A stretch of 64,000 nucleotides of DNA, taken from the NCBI RefSeq assembly GCF_024701975.1, contig NZ_JANLNM010000001.1, positions 186,001 through 250,000 on the forward strand, read 5' to 3'. The notes beneath the pieces were generated by a model. That model searched no databases. It was not told the origin of the DNA and worked only from the letters and a program-made list of their open reading frames with translations. Within the stretch, counting starts at the first letter, position 1. Every line of letters begins with the position of its first letter. This DNA comes from Variovorax sp. ZS18.2.2 (GTDB lineage Bacteria; Pseudomonadota; Gammaproteobacteria; Burkholderiales; Burkholderiaceae_C). The position numbers and the translations under genes were made by a program. This document shows, one piece after another, positions 7,673-16,006 of this stretch.

Positions 7673-10057
7673 ATGGGTGCTTCCGACTTCTCGAACCTGC
7701 CCCATATCGGTGAGGCCCTCCGGCGCAAGGAAGACTACCGCTTCCTGACCGGCGCCGGCAACTACACCGACGACATCACGCTGGCCAACCAGAGCCATGC
7801 GGTCTTCGTGCGCTCGCCGCACGCCCACGCCACGATCAAGTCGGTCGACATCGCCGAGGCGCTCAAGATGCCCGGCGTGGTCGGCATCTTCAGCGGCAAG
7901 GACATCGAGGGCAAGATGGGCGGGCTGCCCTGCGGCTGGCTCATCAACAACCCCGACGGCACCCCGATGAAGGAGCCGATGCACCCGATCCTCGCGATCA
8001 AGAAGGTGCGCTACGTGGGCGACCACGTGGCCATGGTGGTGGCCGAGACGGTCGAGCAGGCCAAGAACGCCGCCGAGGCCGTGGTGGTCGACTACGACGT
8101 GCTGCCCGCCCTGGTGAGCGTGGCCGATGCCGCGAAGAAGACCGGCAGCACCACGCTGCACGACGAGGCGCCCGACAACCAGTGCTACAAGTGGGTGCTC
8201 GGCGACAAGGCGGCGGTCGACAACGTGTTCACCACGGCCGCGCATGTCACCAAGCTCGACCTGGTCAACAACCGGCTCATTCCCAACCCGATCGAGCCGC
8301 GTGTGGCCATCGGCAGCTACAGCCGCGGCACCGACGACTACACGCTCTACGTGTCGAACCAGAACCCGCACGTCGAACGCCTGCTGATGACGGCCTTCGT
8401 GCTGGGCCTGCCCGAGCACAAGGTGCGCGTGATCGCGCCCGATGTGGGCGGCGGCTTCGGTTCGAAGATCTTTCTGTACGCCGAAGACGTGTGCCTGACC
8501 TGGGCCTCCAAGCAGCTCAACCGCAACATCAAGTGGACGGCGGAGCGCTCGGAATGCTTCCTGTCCGATGCGCACGGCCGCGACCATGTGAGTCACGCAG
8601 AGATGGCAATGGACAAGGACGGCAAGTTCCTGGCCATGCGCGTTCACACCGACGCCAACCTCGGCGCGTACCTGTCGACCTTCTCGACCGCGGTGCCGAC
8701 CATCCTCTACGCCACGCTGCTCGCGGGCCAGTACACGACGCCGCAGATCTACGTGGAGGTCGATGCCTGGTTCACCAACACCTCGCCGGTCGATGCCTAC
8801 CGCGGCGCGGGGCGGCCCGAGGCCACGTACCTGTTGGAGCGCCTGGTGTCGCGCTGTGCCTGGGAAATGAACCTGGGCCAGGACGAGATCCGCAAGCGCA
8901 ACTTCATCACCACCTTCCCGTACCAGACGCCCGTGGCGCTGCAGTACGACACCGGCGATTTCCATGCGTGTATGGACAAGGCCCGGGTGCTCGCCGACGT
9001 CGCAGGCTACGCACAGCGCAAGTCGGCGACCGAGGCCAAGGGCAAGCTGCGCGGCATCGGCTACTCCAGCTACATCGAGGCCTGCGGCATCGCACCGTCG
9101 AACATCGCAGGCGCGCTCGGCGCGCGGGCCGGCTTGTTCGAATGCGGCGAGATCCGCGTGCACCCGACCGGCAGTGTGACGGTGTTCACCGGCTCGCACA
9201 GCCACGGCCAGGGCCACGAGACCACCTTCGCGCAGGTCGTCGCGGCGCGGCTGGGCATTCCGGTCGACAACGTCGACGTGGTGCACGGCGACACCGGCCG
9301 CGTGCCCTTCGGCATGGGCACCTATGGCTCGCGCTCGATCTCGGTGGGCGGTGCGGCCATCATGAAGGCGCTCGACAAGATCGAGACCAAGGCCAAGAAG
9401 ATCGCCGCGCACCTGATGGAGGCCAGCGATGCCGACATCGAGTTCGCCAACGGCGAGTTCACCGTCAAGGGCACCGACAAGAAGATCCCGTTCGGCCAGG
9501 TGGCGCTCACGGCCTACGTGCCGCACAACTACCCGCTCGACAAGCTGGAGCCCGGCCTGAACGAGACCGCCTTCTACGACCCGACCAACTTCACCTTTCC
9601 AGGCGGCACCTACATCTGCGAGGTCGAGATCGACAAGCAGATCGGCGAGGTCAAGATCGACCGCTTCACCGCGGTGGACGACTTCGGCACCATCATCAAT
9701 CCGATGATCGTCGAGGGCCAGGTGCACGGCGGGCTGGTGCAGGGCATCGGCCAGGCGCTGCTGGAGAACTGCGTCTACGACAACGAAACCGGCCAGTTGC
9801 TCACCGGCAGCTTCATGGACTACGCCATGCCGCGCGCCGGCGACTTTCCGCAGTTCAAGCTCGACACCGTGTGCACCCCGTGCACGCACAACCCGCTGGG
9901 CACCAAGGGCTGCGGCGAGGCGGGGGCCATCGGCTCGCCGCCGGCCGTGATCAATGCGGTGCTCGACGCATTGGCGCCGCTGGGCGTCAAGGATTTCGAC
10001 ATGCCTGCTTCGTCCGCCCGCGTCTGGGAAGCGATGCAGGCCGCCGCCACCCACTAA
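7673..10057 (+). CDS. coxL: Molybdenum hydroxylase large subunit, form II CoxL type (AYRGAGR)
   Basis: This 794-aa catalytic subunit binds the molybdopterin cytosine dinucleotide cofactor. It has the family's N-terminal domain (GxGNYTDDI), the cofactor-binding GGGFGSK and [12 protein letters not shown], and the catalytic glutamate in GCGEAGAIG (about E749). The active-site loop at about residues 375-381 reads AYRGAGR, the form II signature; true aerobic CO dehydrogenases (form I) have AYxCSFR, with the cysteine that ligates copper. The cysteine is absent here, so a Mo-Cu site is not expected. Form II enzymes are widespread and mostly uncharacterised. Gene order S-L-M differs from the M-S-L of form I operons. 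It probably hydroxylates an unidentified small organic substrate. Confidence 0.93.
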   Translation: MGASDFSNLPHIGEALRRKEDYRFLTGAGNYTDDITLANQSHAVFVRSPHAHATIKSVDIAEALKMPGVVGIFSGKDIEGKMGGLPCGWLINNPDGTPMKEPMHPILAIKKVRYVGDHVAMVVAETVEQAKNAAEAVVVDYDVLPALVSVADAAKKTGSTTLHDEAPDNQCYKWVLGDKAAVDNVFTTAAHVTKLDLVNNRLIPNPIEPRVAIGSYSRGTDDYTLYVSNQNPHVERLLMTAFVLGLPEHKVRVIAPDVGGGFGSKIFLYAEDVCLTWASKQLNRNIKWTAERSECFLSDAHGRDHVSHAEMAMDKDGKFLAMRVHTDANLGAYLSTFSTAVPTILYATLLAGQYTTPQIYVEVDAWFTNTSPVDAYRGAGRPEATYLLERLVSRCAWEMNLGQDEIRKRNFITTFPYQTPVALQYDTGDFHACMDKARVLADVAGYAQRKSATEAKGKLRGIGYSSYIEACGIAPSNIAGALGARAGLFECGEIRVHPTGSVTVFTGSHSHGQGHETTFAQVVAARLGIPVDNVDVVHGDTGRVPFGMGTYGSRSISVGGAAIMKALDKIETKAKKIAAHLMEASDADIEFANGEFTVKGTDKKIPFGQVALTAYVPHNYPLDKLEPGLNETAFYDPTNFTFPGGTYICEVEIDKQIGEVKIDRFTAVDDFGTIINPMIVEGQVHGGLVQGIGQALLENCVYDNETGQLLTGSFMDYAMPRAGDFPQFKLDTVCTPCTHNPLGTKGCGEAGAIGSPPAVINAVLDALAPLGVKDFDMPASSARVWEAMQAAATH

Positions 10058-10079
10058 AACAAAGAAGGAATCACACACC

Positions 10080-10871
10080 ATGTACGCCTTCACACTCGAA
10101 CGGCCAGCCACCGTGGCCGATGCGGCCAAACTCGTTGCAGCGGGCGCCAAGCCGCTCGCCGGCGGCCAGACACTGCTCGCCTCCATGAAGCTCAGGCTCT
10201 CCGCGCCCGAGCAACTGGTGGACCTGAGCGGCATCAAGGAGCTCACCGGCATCAAGAAGGACGGCAGCACCATCACCATCGGTGCGATGTCGCGTCACCT
10301 CGACGTGGCCAACAACGCCGATGTGAAAGCCGCCTATCCGGCGCTGGCCGACCTGGCCTCGCGCATCGGCGACCGGCAGGTGCGCGCGATGGGCACCATC
10401 GGCGGCTCCGTGGCCAACAACGATCCCGCGGCGTGCTATCCGAGCGCGGTGCTGGGCTCCGGCGCCACGGTCATCACCTCGAAGCGCGAGATCGCGGCCG
10501 ACGATTTCTTCCAGGGCCTGTTCACCACGGCGCTGGAAGAAGACGAGCTGATCACCGCGATCCGCTTTCCTATCCCGAAGCGTGCCGTGTACGAGAAGCT
10601 GCGCCAGAAGGCCTCGAATTTCCCGCTCGTCGGCATCTTCCTCACGCAGTACGACAGTGGCGTGCGGGTGGCCGTCACCGGCGCGGGCAATGGCGTGTTC
10701 CGCCATGCGGGGCTCGAGGATGCGCTCAACAAGAGCTTCACCGCGGCAGCCGCTGCGGCGGTGAAGATCGATGCGAGCGACCTGAACAGCGACCTGCATG
10801 CCTCGGCCGCCTACCGCGCGAACCTGATCAGCGTGCTGACGCAGCGCGCGGTGACCAAGGCGCTGGGCTGA
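10080..10871 (+). CDS. coxM: Molybdenum hydroxylase medium subunit, FAD-binding (CoxM type)
   Basis: This 263-aa subunit holds FAD and completes the SLM heterotrimer. The two FAD-binding motifs are present: AGGQTLLASMKLRL near residue 29 and TIGGSVANNDPAA near residue 109. The C-terminal CO_deh_flav_C domain follows. It is slightly shorter than the 285-290 residues usual in the family. The ATG at 10080 follows AAGAAGGAA. Electrons from the [2Fe-2S] clusters of CoxS reach FAD here and go on to a quinone or oxygen. A hairpin (10896-10922) separates it from the accessory genes. Confidence 0.93.
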   Translation: MYAFTLERPATVADAAKLVAAGAKPLAGGQTLLASMKLRLSAPEQLVDLSGIKELTGIKKDGSTITIGAMSRHLDVANNADVKAAYPALADLASRIGDRQVRAMGTIGGSVANNDPAACYPSAVLGSGATVITSKREIAADDFFQGLFTTALEEDELITAIRFPIPKRAVYEKLRQKASNFPLVGIFLTQYDSGVRVAVTGAGNGVFRHAGLEDALNKSFTAAAAAAVKIDASDLNSDLHASAAYRANLISVLTQRAVTKALG

Positions 10872-10895
10872 AGCCGCACACGCAAGCCGCCCACC

Positions 10896-10922
10896 GGAAG
10901 GCGCGAGGCCCTCGCGTCTTCC
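10896..10922 (+). repeat. Strong hairpin between structural and accessory cox genes
   Basis: GGAAG-g-CGCGAG (10896-10907) pairs with CTCGCG-t-CTTCC (10911-10922) around the loop GCC, an 11-bp stem with one mismatch. No T-tract follows, so it does not look like an intrinsic terminator. It ends 13 bases before the coxD ATG and could stabilise the upstream mRNA or limit read-through and translation of the accessory genes. Confidence 0.5.
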
Positions 10923-10935
10923 GCTACCCTTCGCC

Positions 10936-11838
10936 ATGATCTTCCCGACCATCGATTCCCTCTCCGAAGGCTTGATGCAGGCCGGCTATTTCGCCGACCG
11001 TCGCCTGGCGACCGCCGTGTTCCTCGCGCTCAAGCTGCAGCGGCCGCTGTTGCTCGAAGGCGAGCCGGGCGTCGGCAAGACCGAGTTGGCCAAGGCGCTG
11101 TCGAAAGCGCTCAGCCGCGAGCTGCTGCGGCTGCAGTGCTACGACGGGCTGGAGCAGCGCGAGGCGCTCTACGAATGGAACTACGCCGCGCAACTGCTGC
11201 ACATGCGCGCGGCCGAAGCCACCGGCGCAGCACGCGATGTGGAGGCCGAGGTCTACCAGCCGCACTACCTGATCCGCCGCCCGCTGCTGCAGGCGCTGCA
11301 GACACCCGCCCCTGGTGCGGTGCTGCTGATCGACGAGGTGGACCGCGCCGATGAGCCCTTCGAAGCCTTCCTGCTCGAATACCTGGGCGAATACCAGGTG
11401 AGCATTCCCGAACTCGGCACGGTGCGCGCGGTCGTGCCGCCGGTCACCATCCTCACGAGCAACCGCACGCGCGAACTCAACGATGCGGTGAAGCGCCGCT
11501 GCCTCTATCACTGGCTCGACTATCCCGAACGCGAGCGCGAGCTGGCGATCGTGCGGGCCCAGGTGCCCGAGGCCGGCGAGAAGCTTTCGGCGCAGGTCGC
11601 CGCCTTCGTCGCACGGCTGCGCGATGCGCCGTTCATCAATGCCTTCCAGCGCGCACCCGGCATCGCCGAGAGCGTCGAGTGGGCGAGGGCGCTGATCGCG
11701 CTCGATACCGTCGAGCTCGACCCCGAGGTGGTGGTCGACACCGCCGGCATTCTCTTCAAGCAGCGCGACGACGTGGCGGCGCTCACGCGTGAGCTGGCGT
11801 CGGACCTGCTCAAACCCGAGGAGCCGGTCGCGCCTTGA
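10936..11838 (+). CDS. coxD: MoxR-family AAA+ ATPase (CoxD type)
   Basis: This 300-aa chaperone-like ATPase shows Walker A GEPGVGKTE (about residues 42-50), Walker B LLIDEVD (about 131-137), sensor 1 TSNRTREL and the following CLYHWLDYP of MoxR proteins. In characterised Cox systems, CoxD works with the VWA protein CoxE to mature the molybdenum active site. Here no copper-ligating cysteine exists in CoxL, so the maturation step is probably sulfuration or cofactor insertion; that is inference. The next gene encodes its CoxE partner, 28 bases downstream. Start ATG 10936 is the only good one before Walker A. Confidence 0.92.
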   Translation: MIFPTIDSLSEGLMQAGYFADRRLATAVFLALKLQRPLLLEGEPGVGKTELAKALSKALSRELLRLQCYDGLEQREALYEWNYAAQLLHMRAAEATGAARDVEAEVYQPHYLIRRPLLQALQTPAPGAVLLIDEVDRADEPFEAFLLEYLGEYQVSIPELGTVRAVVPPVTILTSNRTRELNDAVKRRCLYHWLDYPERERELAIVRAQVPEAGEKLSAQVAAFVARLRDAPFINAFQRAPGIAESVEWARALIALDTVELDPEVVVDTAGILFKQRDDVAALTRELASDLLKPEEPVAP

Positions 11839-11866
11839 GCGCGACCGAAAAGCGGGGCCGTTGCAC

Positions 11867-13081
11867 ATGGCCGGCATCCAGCAACTCGGCGACGTCCGCA
11901 GCGGCAAGCTGGCCGGCAACATCACCGCCTTCGGCCGCGCACTGCGCCGTGCCGGTGTGCGCACCGATGCCATGCGCATCGCGCTCGCCGCCGAAGCGGT
12001 CACCCTGGTGGGCGTGGAAGACAAGCTCGACCTGAGCGCCGCGATGGAAGCCGTGATGGTCAGCCGCGAGCAGGACCGCATGGTGTTCCGCGAACTCTTC
12101 GATGCCTGGTTTCGCGACCCCGAGCTGGCCAACAAGTTGCTCGCACAGATGCTGCCGAGTGCCGAAGGCAAGGCCGAGCCCTCCAAGCGCCGACCGCGTG
12201 TGCGCGAGGCGCTGACCGCGCCGCGCGACCCCGCGAAGCCGGCCGTGGCCGCCAAGCCCGACAAGGAAATCGAGTTCGATGCTGCCATGACATCGAGCGA
12301 CCGCCAGCGCCTGCAGCATGCGGACTTCAACGCGCTCGGCGCCTCCGAGTACCGGTTGGTCGAACGGCTCGCGCGCGACGTGACGCTGCCGATTCCTTCG
12401 CTGCCCTCGCGGCGCCTCCGCGTGGCGGGCGATGCGGGCCAGCAGCATGCGCGCATGCACTGGCCCGGCGTGCTGCACGAGGCCGCGCGCACCGGCGGCG
12501 AGATCCTGCGCCTGCCGCGGCTGGCCCGGCGGGAGCAACCCTTGCAGCTCCTGGTGCTGGTCGACGTGTCGGGCTCGATGGAGCGCTATGCGCGCCTGCT
12601 GCTCGCGTTTTTGCATGCGTCCACCCGGCGGGCCGGGCGGCGCGACGTGTTCGCCTTCGGCACCCGGCTGACCGACCTGACCCCGGCCTTCCGGCTGGCC
12701 GATACCGACGCCATGCTCGGCGCGGCCAGCCTCGCCATCGACGATTTCGCGGGCGGCACGCGGCTGGGCAGTTCGCTGGCCGAACTCCGGCGCTTCCATG
12801 CGCGCCGCCTCACGGGCCGCCGCACGCTGGTGCTGGTGATCAGCGACGGCCTGGACACCGGCGAACCCGCCGTGCTGGAGAACGAGCTGCTGTGGCTCAA
12901 GCGCCATTCGCGCCGGCTGCTGTGGCTCAACCCGCTGCTGCGCTTCGAGGGCTACGCCCCTCTGGCGCGTGGGGCCACCGTGTTGCACCGCCATGCGGAC
13001 GCGATGCTCGCGGTTCACAATCTCAGCGCCCTCGAACAACTCGCCGCCAGCCTCGCCGCGCTGATGCGGTCCGGTCGTTAG
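11867..13081 (+). CDS. coxE: VWA domain protein (CoxE type)
   Basis: This 404-aa protein has the CoxE-like architecture. A helical N-terminal half is followed by a basic Pro/Lys/Arg-rich linker (about residues 100-130), then a von Willebrand A domain with the metal-ion-dependent adhesion motif DVSGSME (first Asp about 233), later T (GGTRLGSS) and D (ISDGLDTG) ligands. CoxE proteins pair with MoxR ATPases to remodel the molybdenum hydroxylase. I chose ATG 11867; an earlier frame extension overlaps coxD and has no ribosome site. AGCGGGG upstream is a weak site. Function with CoxD on CoxL is inferred from gene order. Confidence 0.9.
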   Translation: MAGIQQLGDVRSGKLAGNITAFGRALRRAGVRTDAMRIALAAEAVTLVGVEDKLDLSAAMEAVMVSREQDRMVFRELFDAWFRDPELANKLLAQMLPSAEGKAEPSKRRPRVREALTAPRDPAKPAVAAKPDKEIEFDAAMTSSDRQRLQHADFNALGASEYRLVERLARDVTLPIPSLPSRRLRVAGDAGQQHARMHWPGVLHEAARTGGEILRLPRLARREQPLQLLVLVDVSGSMERYARLLLAFLHASTRRAGRRDVFAFGTRLTDLTPAFRLADTDAMLGAASLAIDDFAGGTRLGSSLAELRRFHARRLTGRRTLVLVISDGLDTGEPAVLENELLWLKRHSRRLLWLNPLLRFEGYAPLARGATVLHRHADAMLAVHNLSALEQLAASLAALMRSGR

Positions 13082-13110
13082 ACCCCGGAACAAAACAAGG
13101 AAGACCCACC

Positions 13111-13803
13111 ATGGAAATGCTCGGAAACCGCCGCCTCGGCGTCACCCAACAACAGGCCTGGGAAGCGCTCAACGACCCCGAGACGCTCAAGAAGTGCATT
13201 CCCGGCTGCGACAAGTTCGAGCTCACCGGCGACAACCAGTACAGCGTGGGGCTCGCACTGAAGATCGGCCCGGTGTCGGCCAAGTTCAGCGGCAAGGTGG
13301 TGCTGTCGGACATCGTGGCGCCCGATGGCTACAAGCTCACCTTCGAAGGGCAGGGCGGCGTGGCGGGGTTTGCCAAGGGCTCTTCGAGCGTGACGCTCCG
13401 GCCGCTGGCCGGCGCCGCCGAAGCGGCTGTCGTGCCGGCGGTGGCCGAAGCCCAGGCCGAAGTCGCACCAGCGGCAACGCCGGAAGCCGCCCCCGCGGAA
13501 GCCGCGCCTTCGCCGGCCGGCTGCGAACTCGACTACACCGTGCAGGCGCAGGTCGGCGGCAAGATCGCCCAGCTGGGCCAGCGCCTGATCGACGGCGCAG
13601 CCAAGTCCACTGCCGACGATTTCTTCAAGCGCTTTGAAGCCGAAATGCAAAGTCGCTATGGCCCGCCGCCCGATACTGTCGCCACCGGTGAAACCACCGA
13701 GGCACCGGCCGAGAAGTCCGGTGTCATGTCCGGTCTCATGAAGAAGATCGGTCTCGGCAAGAAGGACGACAAGGACGCGCCCGCCGCACCGGACGCAAAC
13801 TGA
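13111..13803 (+). CDS. coxG: CoxG-type SRPBCC protein with low-complexity insertion
   Basis: This 230-aa protein has the CoxG/SRPBCC lipid-binding fold: GNRRLGVTQQQAWEALNDPE, IPGC (about residue 30), then GPVSAKFSGKV and the second half QVGGKIAQLGQRLIDGAAKS, which leads into FFKRFE. The C terminus has a predicted amphipathic, Lys-rich helix (GLMKKIGLGKKDDK) that could dock to the membrane. A stretch of about 35 Ala/Glu/Pro-rich residues (about 107-141) interrupts the domain between two strands, which makes the protein longer than a minimal CoxG. CoxG proteins are thought to link the hydroxylase to the membrane and its quinone pool. The ATG follows AAGGAAG. Confidence 0.88.
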   Translation: MEMLGNRRLGVTQQQAWEALNDPETLKKCIPGCDKFELTGDNQYSVGLALKIGPVSAKFSGKVVLSDIVAPDGYKLTFEGQGGVAGFAKGSSSVTLRPLAGAAEAAVVPAVAEAQAEVAPAATPEAAPAEAAPSPAGCELDYTVQAQVGGKIAQLGQRLIDGAAKSTADDFFKRFEAEMQSRYGPPPDTVATGETTEAPAEKSGVMSGLMKKIGLGKKDDKDAPAAPDAN

Positions 13804-13816
13804 ATACGACCACGCC

Positions 13817-14830
13817 ATGGAAAACCTCGACGTCATGGTCCTGCGCACGCTGCGCGACTGGCGGCATGCGGGCAAGCGCGCGCTGCTGACCACCGTGGTG
13901 CGCACCTGGGGCTCGTCGCCGCGCCCGGTCGGCTCGATCATGGCGCTGGCGGATGACGGCGCGGTGGTCGGATCGGTCTCGGGCGGCTGCATCGAGGACG
14001 ACCTGATCGCGCGCTACAGCCGCGCACATGGCAACGCCGAAGAGGTGCCCCTGGGCGCGCCGCCCTCGCTCGTGAAGTACGGCATCACCGCCGACGAGGC
14101 GCACCGCTTCGGCCTGCCCTGCGGCGGCACGCTCGAACTGCTGCTCGAGTACGACCCCGACGCCGCCTCGCTCGACACCCTGGTGGCCGAACTCGAAAAA
14201 GGCCGGCTCATGCAGCGCACGGTGACGCTCGCGACCGGTGCGGTGAAGCTCACCGAAGCCACGGCGCCCGACGAGCTCAAGGTCGACGACACCGAGCTCA
14301 CCAACACCTTCGGCCCCGAGTACCGCATGCTGCTCATCGGTGCCGGCCAGCTCGCCGAGTACCTCGCGACGATGGCCAAGTTCAGCGGCTTCGCGGTCAC
14401 GCTGTGCGACCCGCGCGCCGAGTACCGCACCGCGTGGTCGCTGCCGGGCGTGACGATCACCACCGAGATGCCCGACGACGCGGTGCTGGCCTTCCGGCCC
14501 GATCGCCGCAGCTGCGTGGTCGCGCTCACGCACGACCCGAAGCTGGACGACCTCGCGCTGCTCGAGGCCTTGCAGAGCGACGCCTTCTACGTGGGTGCCA
14601 TCGGCTCGCGCCGCAATGCCGAGGCGCGGCGCGACCGCATGATCGAGCACTTCGACCAGACCGACGAATCGCTCGCGCGCCTGCGCGGCCCGATCGGCAT
14701 CTACATCGGCAGCAAGACGCCGCCGGAGATCGCGGTGAGCGTGATGGCGGAGATCCTTGCGGTGAAGAACACGGTGCCGTTGCCGCGCGAGATGGAAGTG
14801 GCACGCGCCAAGGAGCGCCTGGCCGCCTGA
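13817..14830 (+). CDS. coxF: XdhC/CoxF family molybdenum cofactor maturation protein
   Basis: This 337-aa protein belongs to the XdhC/CoxF/CoxI family, which binds the molybdenum cofactor and promotes its sulfuration before insertion. The N-terminal XdhC-CoxI domain contains TTVVRTWGSSPRPVGSIM and SGGCIEDDL, and the C-terminal Rossmann domain has LLIGAGQLAEYLA followed by LTHDPKLDDLAL and GAIGSRRNAEARR. It lies 13 bases after coxG and ends the operon. Its stop converges with the antiporter operon (20-base gap). Assignment to CoxF rather than another XdhC paralogue rests on position only. Confidence 0.9.
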   Translation: MENLDVMVLRTLRDWRHAGKRALLTTVVRTWGSSPRPVGSIMALADDGAVVGSVSGGCIEDDLIARYSRAHGNAEEVPLGAPPSLVKYGITADEAHRFGLPCGGTLELLLEYDPDAASLDTLVAELEKGRLMQRTVTLATGAVKLTEATAPDELKVDDTELTNTFGPEYRMLLIGAGQLAEYLATMAKFSGFAVTLCDPRAEYRTAWSLPGVTITTEMPDDAVLAFRPDRRSCVVALTHDPKLDDLALLEALQSDAFYVGAIGSRRNAEARRDRMIEHFDQTDESLARLRGPIGIYIGSKTPPEIAVSVMAEILAVKNTVPLPREMEVARAKERLAA

Positions 14831-14850
14831 GGACGGCGCAGGCCGTTCTT

Positions 14851-15243
14851 CTACTCTTCCTCGGCCATCCGCTTCGGAATCGGCACCTGATCCGACTGCG
14901 CCGCGGCAGGCACGTCGCTGCCCTTTTGCCGCTCGCGGAACAGCGCCGCGCGCATCAGGAAGATGGTGGTGACCGGCGTGGTGAGCGCCACGAACAGCAC
15001 GATCAGCGCTGCGTGCAGGAAGAGGCCGTTGCTCTGCACCGAGAAGTAGACGATGGTGGCAACCGTCATCGACCACACGCCGCCGGTGGCGCCCAGCGTG
15101 GGCGCGTGGATGCGGCGAAAGAAGGTCGGCAGCCGCACCAGGCCGAAGGAGCCGATGGCAGCGAACGCGGCGCCCATCACCACGAATACGGCGGTGACGA
15201 TTTCGGCCCAAAGAGGCAGGGGCCCCAGAATCGTGTCGCTCAT
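14851..15243 (-). CDS. mrpG: Mrp/Pha cation/H+ antiporter subunit G
   Basis: This 130-aa membrane protein with three predicted helices carries the MnhG signature GSFGLVRLPTFFRRIHAPTL. It is the last gene of the ACDEFG antiporter operon read on the minus strand, starting within the stop of subunit F (4-base overlap). MrpG is one of the small subunits needed to assemble the whole Mrp complex, which exchanges Na+ or K+ for protons across the inner membrane. The C-terminal tail after the last helix (from about residue 105) is hydrophilic and charged. Confidence 0.93.
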   Translation of the reverse strand: MSDTILGPLPLWAEIVTAVFVVMGAAFAAIGSFGLVRLPTFFRRIHAPTLGATGGVWSMTVATIVYFSVQSNGLFLHAALIVLFVALTTPVTTIFLMRAALFRERQKGSDVPAAAQSDQVPIPKRMAEEE

Positions 15244-15518
15244 TCGATCACCTCCCCGCGCAGCAGGAACTTGGCCATCACCGTCGAGCCCACGAAGCCG
15301 AACAGTGCGATCAGCATCGCGGCGCCGAAGTACACGTCGCTCGCGTAGACGATGCCCAGCGCCAGCATCATCAGCATGCCGTTGATGTAGAGGCAGTCCA
15401 GCGCCATCACGCGGTCTTGCGCGGAGGGGCCGATCAGAAGGCGCGCGACGGCGCAGAGCATCGCCACCGCCAGCAGGAACAGCGCGAACTTGAGCGACCA
15501 GAAAAGGATGGGCGTCAT
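15240..15518 (-). CDS. mrpF: Mrp/Pha cation/H+ antiporter subunit F
   Basis: This 92-aa protein has three predicted membrane helices and the MnhF motif LLIGPSAQDRVMALDCLYIN. The start ATG at 15518 overlaps the stop of subunit E, and its own stop overlaps subunit G. A longer upstream frame exists, but the family length and the ATGA coupling favour this start. It is required for assembly of the multi-subunit antiporter. Confidence 0.93.
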   Translation of the reverse strand: MTPILFWSLKFALFLLAVAMLCAVARLLIGPSAQDRVMALDCLYINGMLMMLALGIVYASDVYFGAAMLIALFGFVGSTVMAKFLLRGEVIE

Positions 15519-16006
15519 GATTCGAAGATCTCCATCAGCGGGCGTTCGTAGCGGGTCTTGATCTGCGCGATGAAGGCTGCTTCGTCCTCCAGGTCGAACA
15601 CGTGGATCAGCAGCACGCTGCGGTCGAAGGCGACCTCGCCCCAGGCGGTGCCGGGCGTGAGGCACATGATCATGGCGAGCACCGCGAGGCCGTTGGGGTC
15701 GCGCATGTCCAGCGGAATGAGGACGAACTTCGAGTGGATGCTTTCGCTGCGCCGCACGAGCAGCGCGCGCGTCACCGCGAACACCGAGTGCGACATGTCG
15801 TAGAGCACGACCAGCCAGAGTTTCAGCGCCACGCCGGGGCGGCGCATGCGCACCGTGGCGGGCCGCAAGCCCTTGGTCAGCAGCGGCACCGCGATGGCCA
15901 GCAGCACGCCGGACACCAGCGTGCTGGCCTCGACCGACTGGTTGAGCAGCAGCCAGACAATGAAGAGCGCAAAGGAAAGCGGCGGCGAAGGAATCAGGCG
16001 TTTCAT
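15515..16006 (-). CDS. mrpE: Mrp/Pha cation/H+ antiporter subunit E
   Basis: This 163-aa subunit has two N-terminal hydrophobic helices (LSFALFIVWLLLNQ and LVSGVLLAIAVPLL), then a cytoplasmic domain with the conserved MIMCLTPGTAWGE and LLIHVFDLEDE of MnhE. Starts and stops overlap the neighbours by four bases on both sides, so translation is coupled. Its role is complex assembly rather than ion conduction. Confidence 0.93.
   Translation of the reverse strand: MKRLIPSPPLSFALFIVWLLLNQSVEASTLVSGVLLAIAVPLLTKGLRPATVRMRRPGVALKLWLVVLYDMSHSVFAVTRALLVRRSESIHSKFVLIPLDMRDPNGLAVLAMIMCLTPGTAWGEVAFDRSVLLIHVFDLEDEAAFIAQIKTRYERPLMEIFES

Noticed and set aside
7673..10057. Identification as aerobic CO dehydrogenase form I
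   Set aside because: The active-site loop is AYRGAGR, lacking the Cys of AYxCSFR that binds copper.
14832..14845. ACGGC-GCAG-GCCGT as terminator between coxF and the antiporter operon
   Set aside because: The stem is only five pairs and no real T-run follows.
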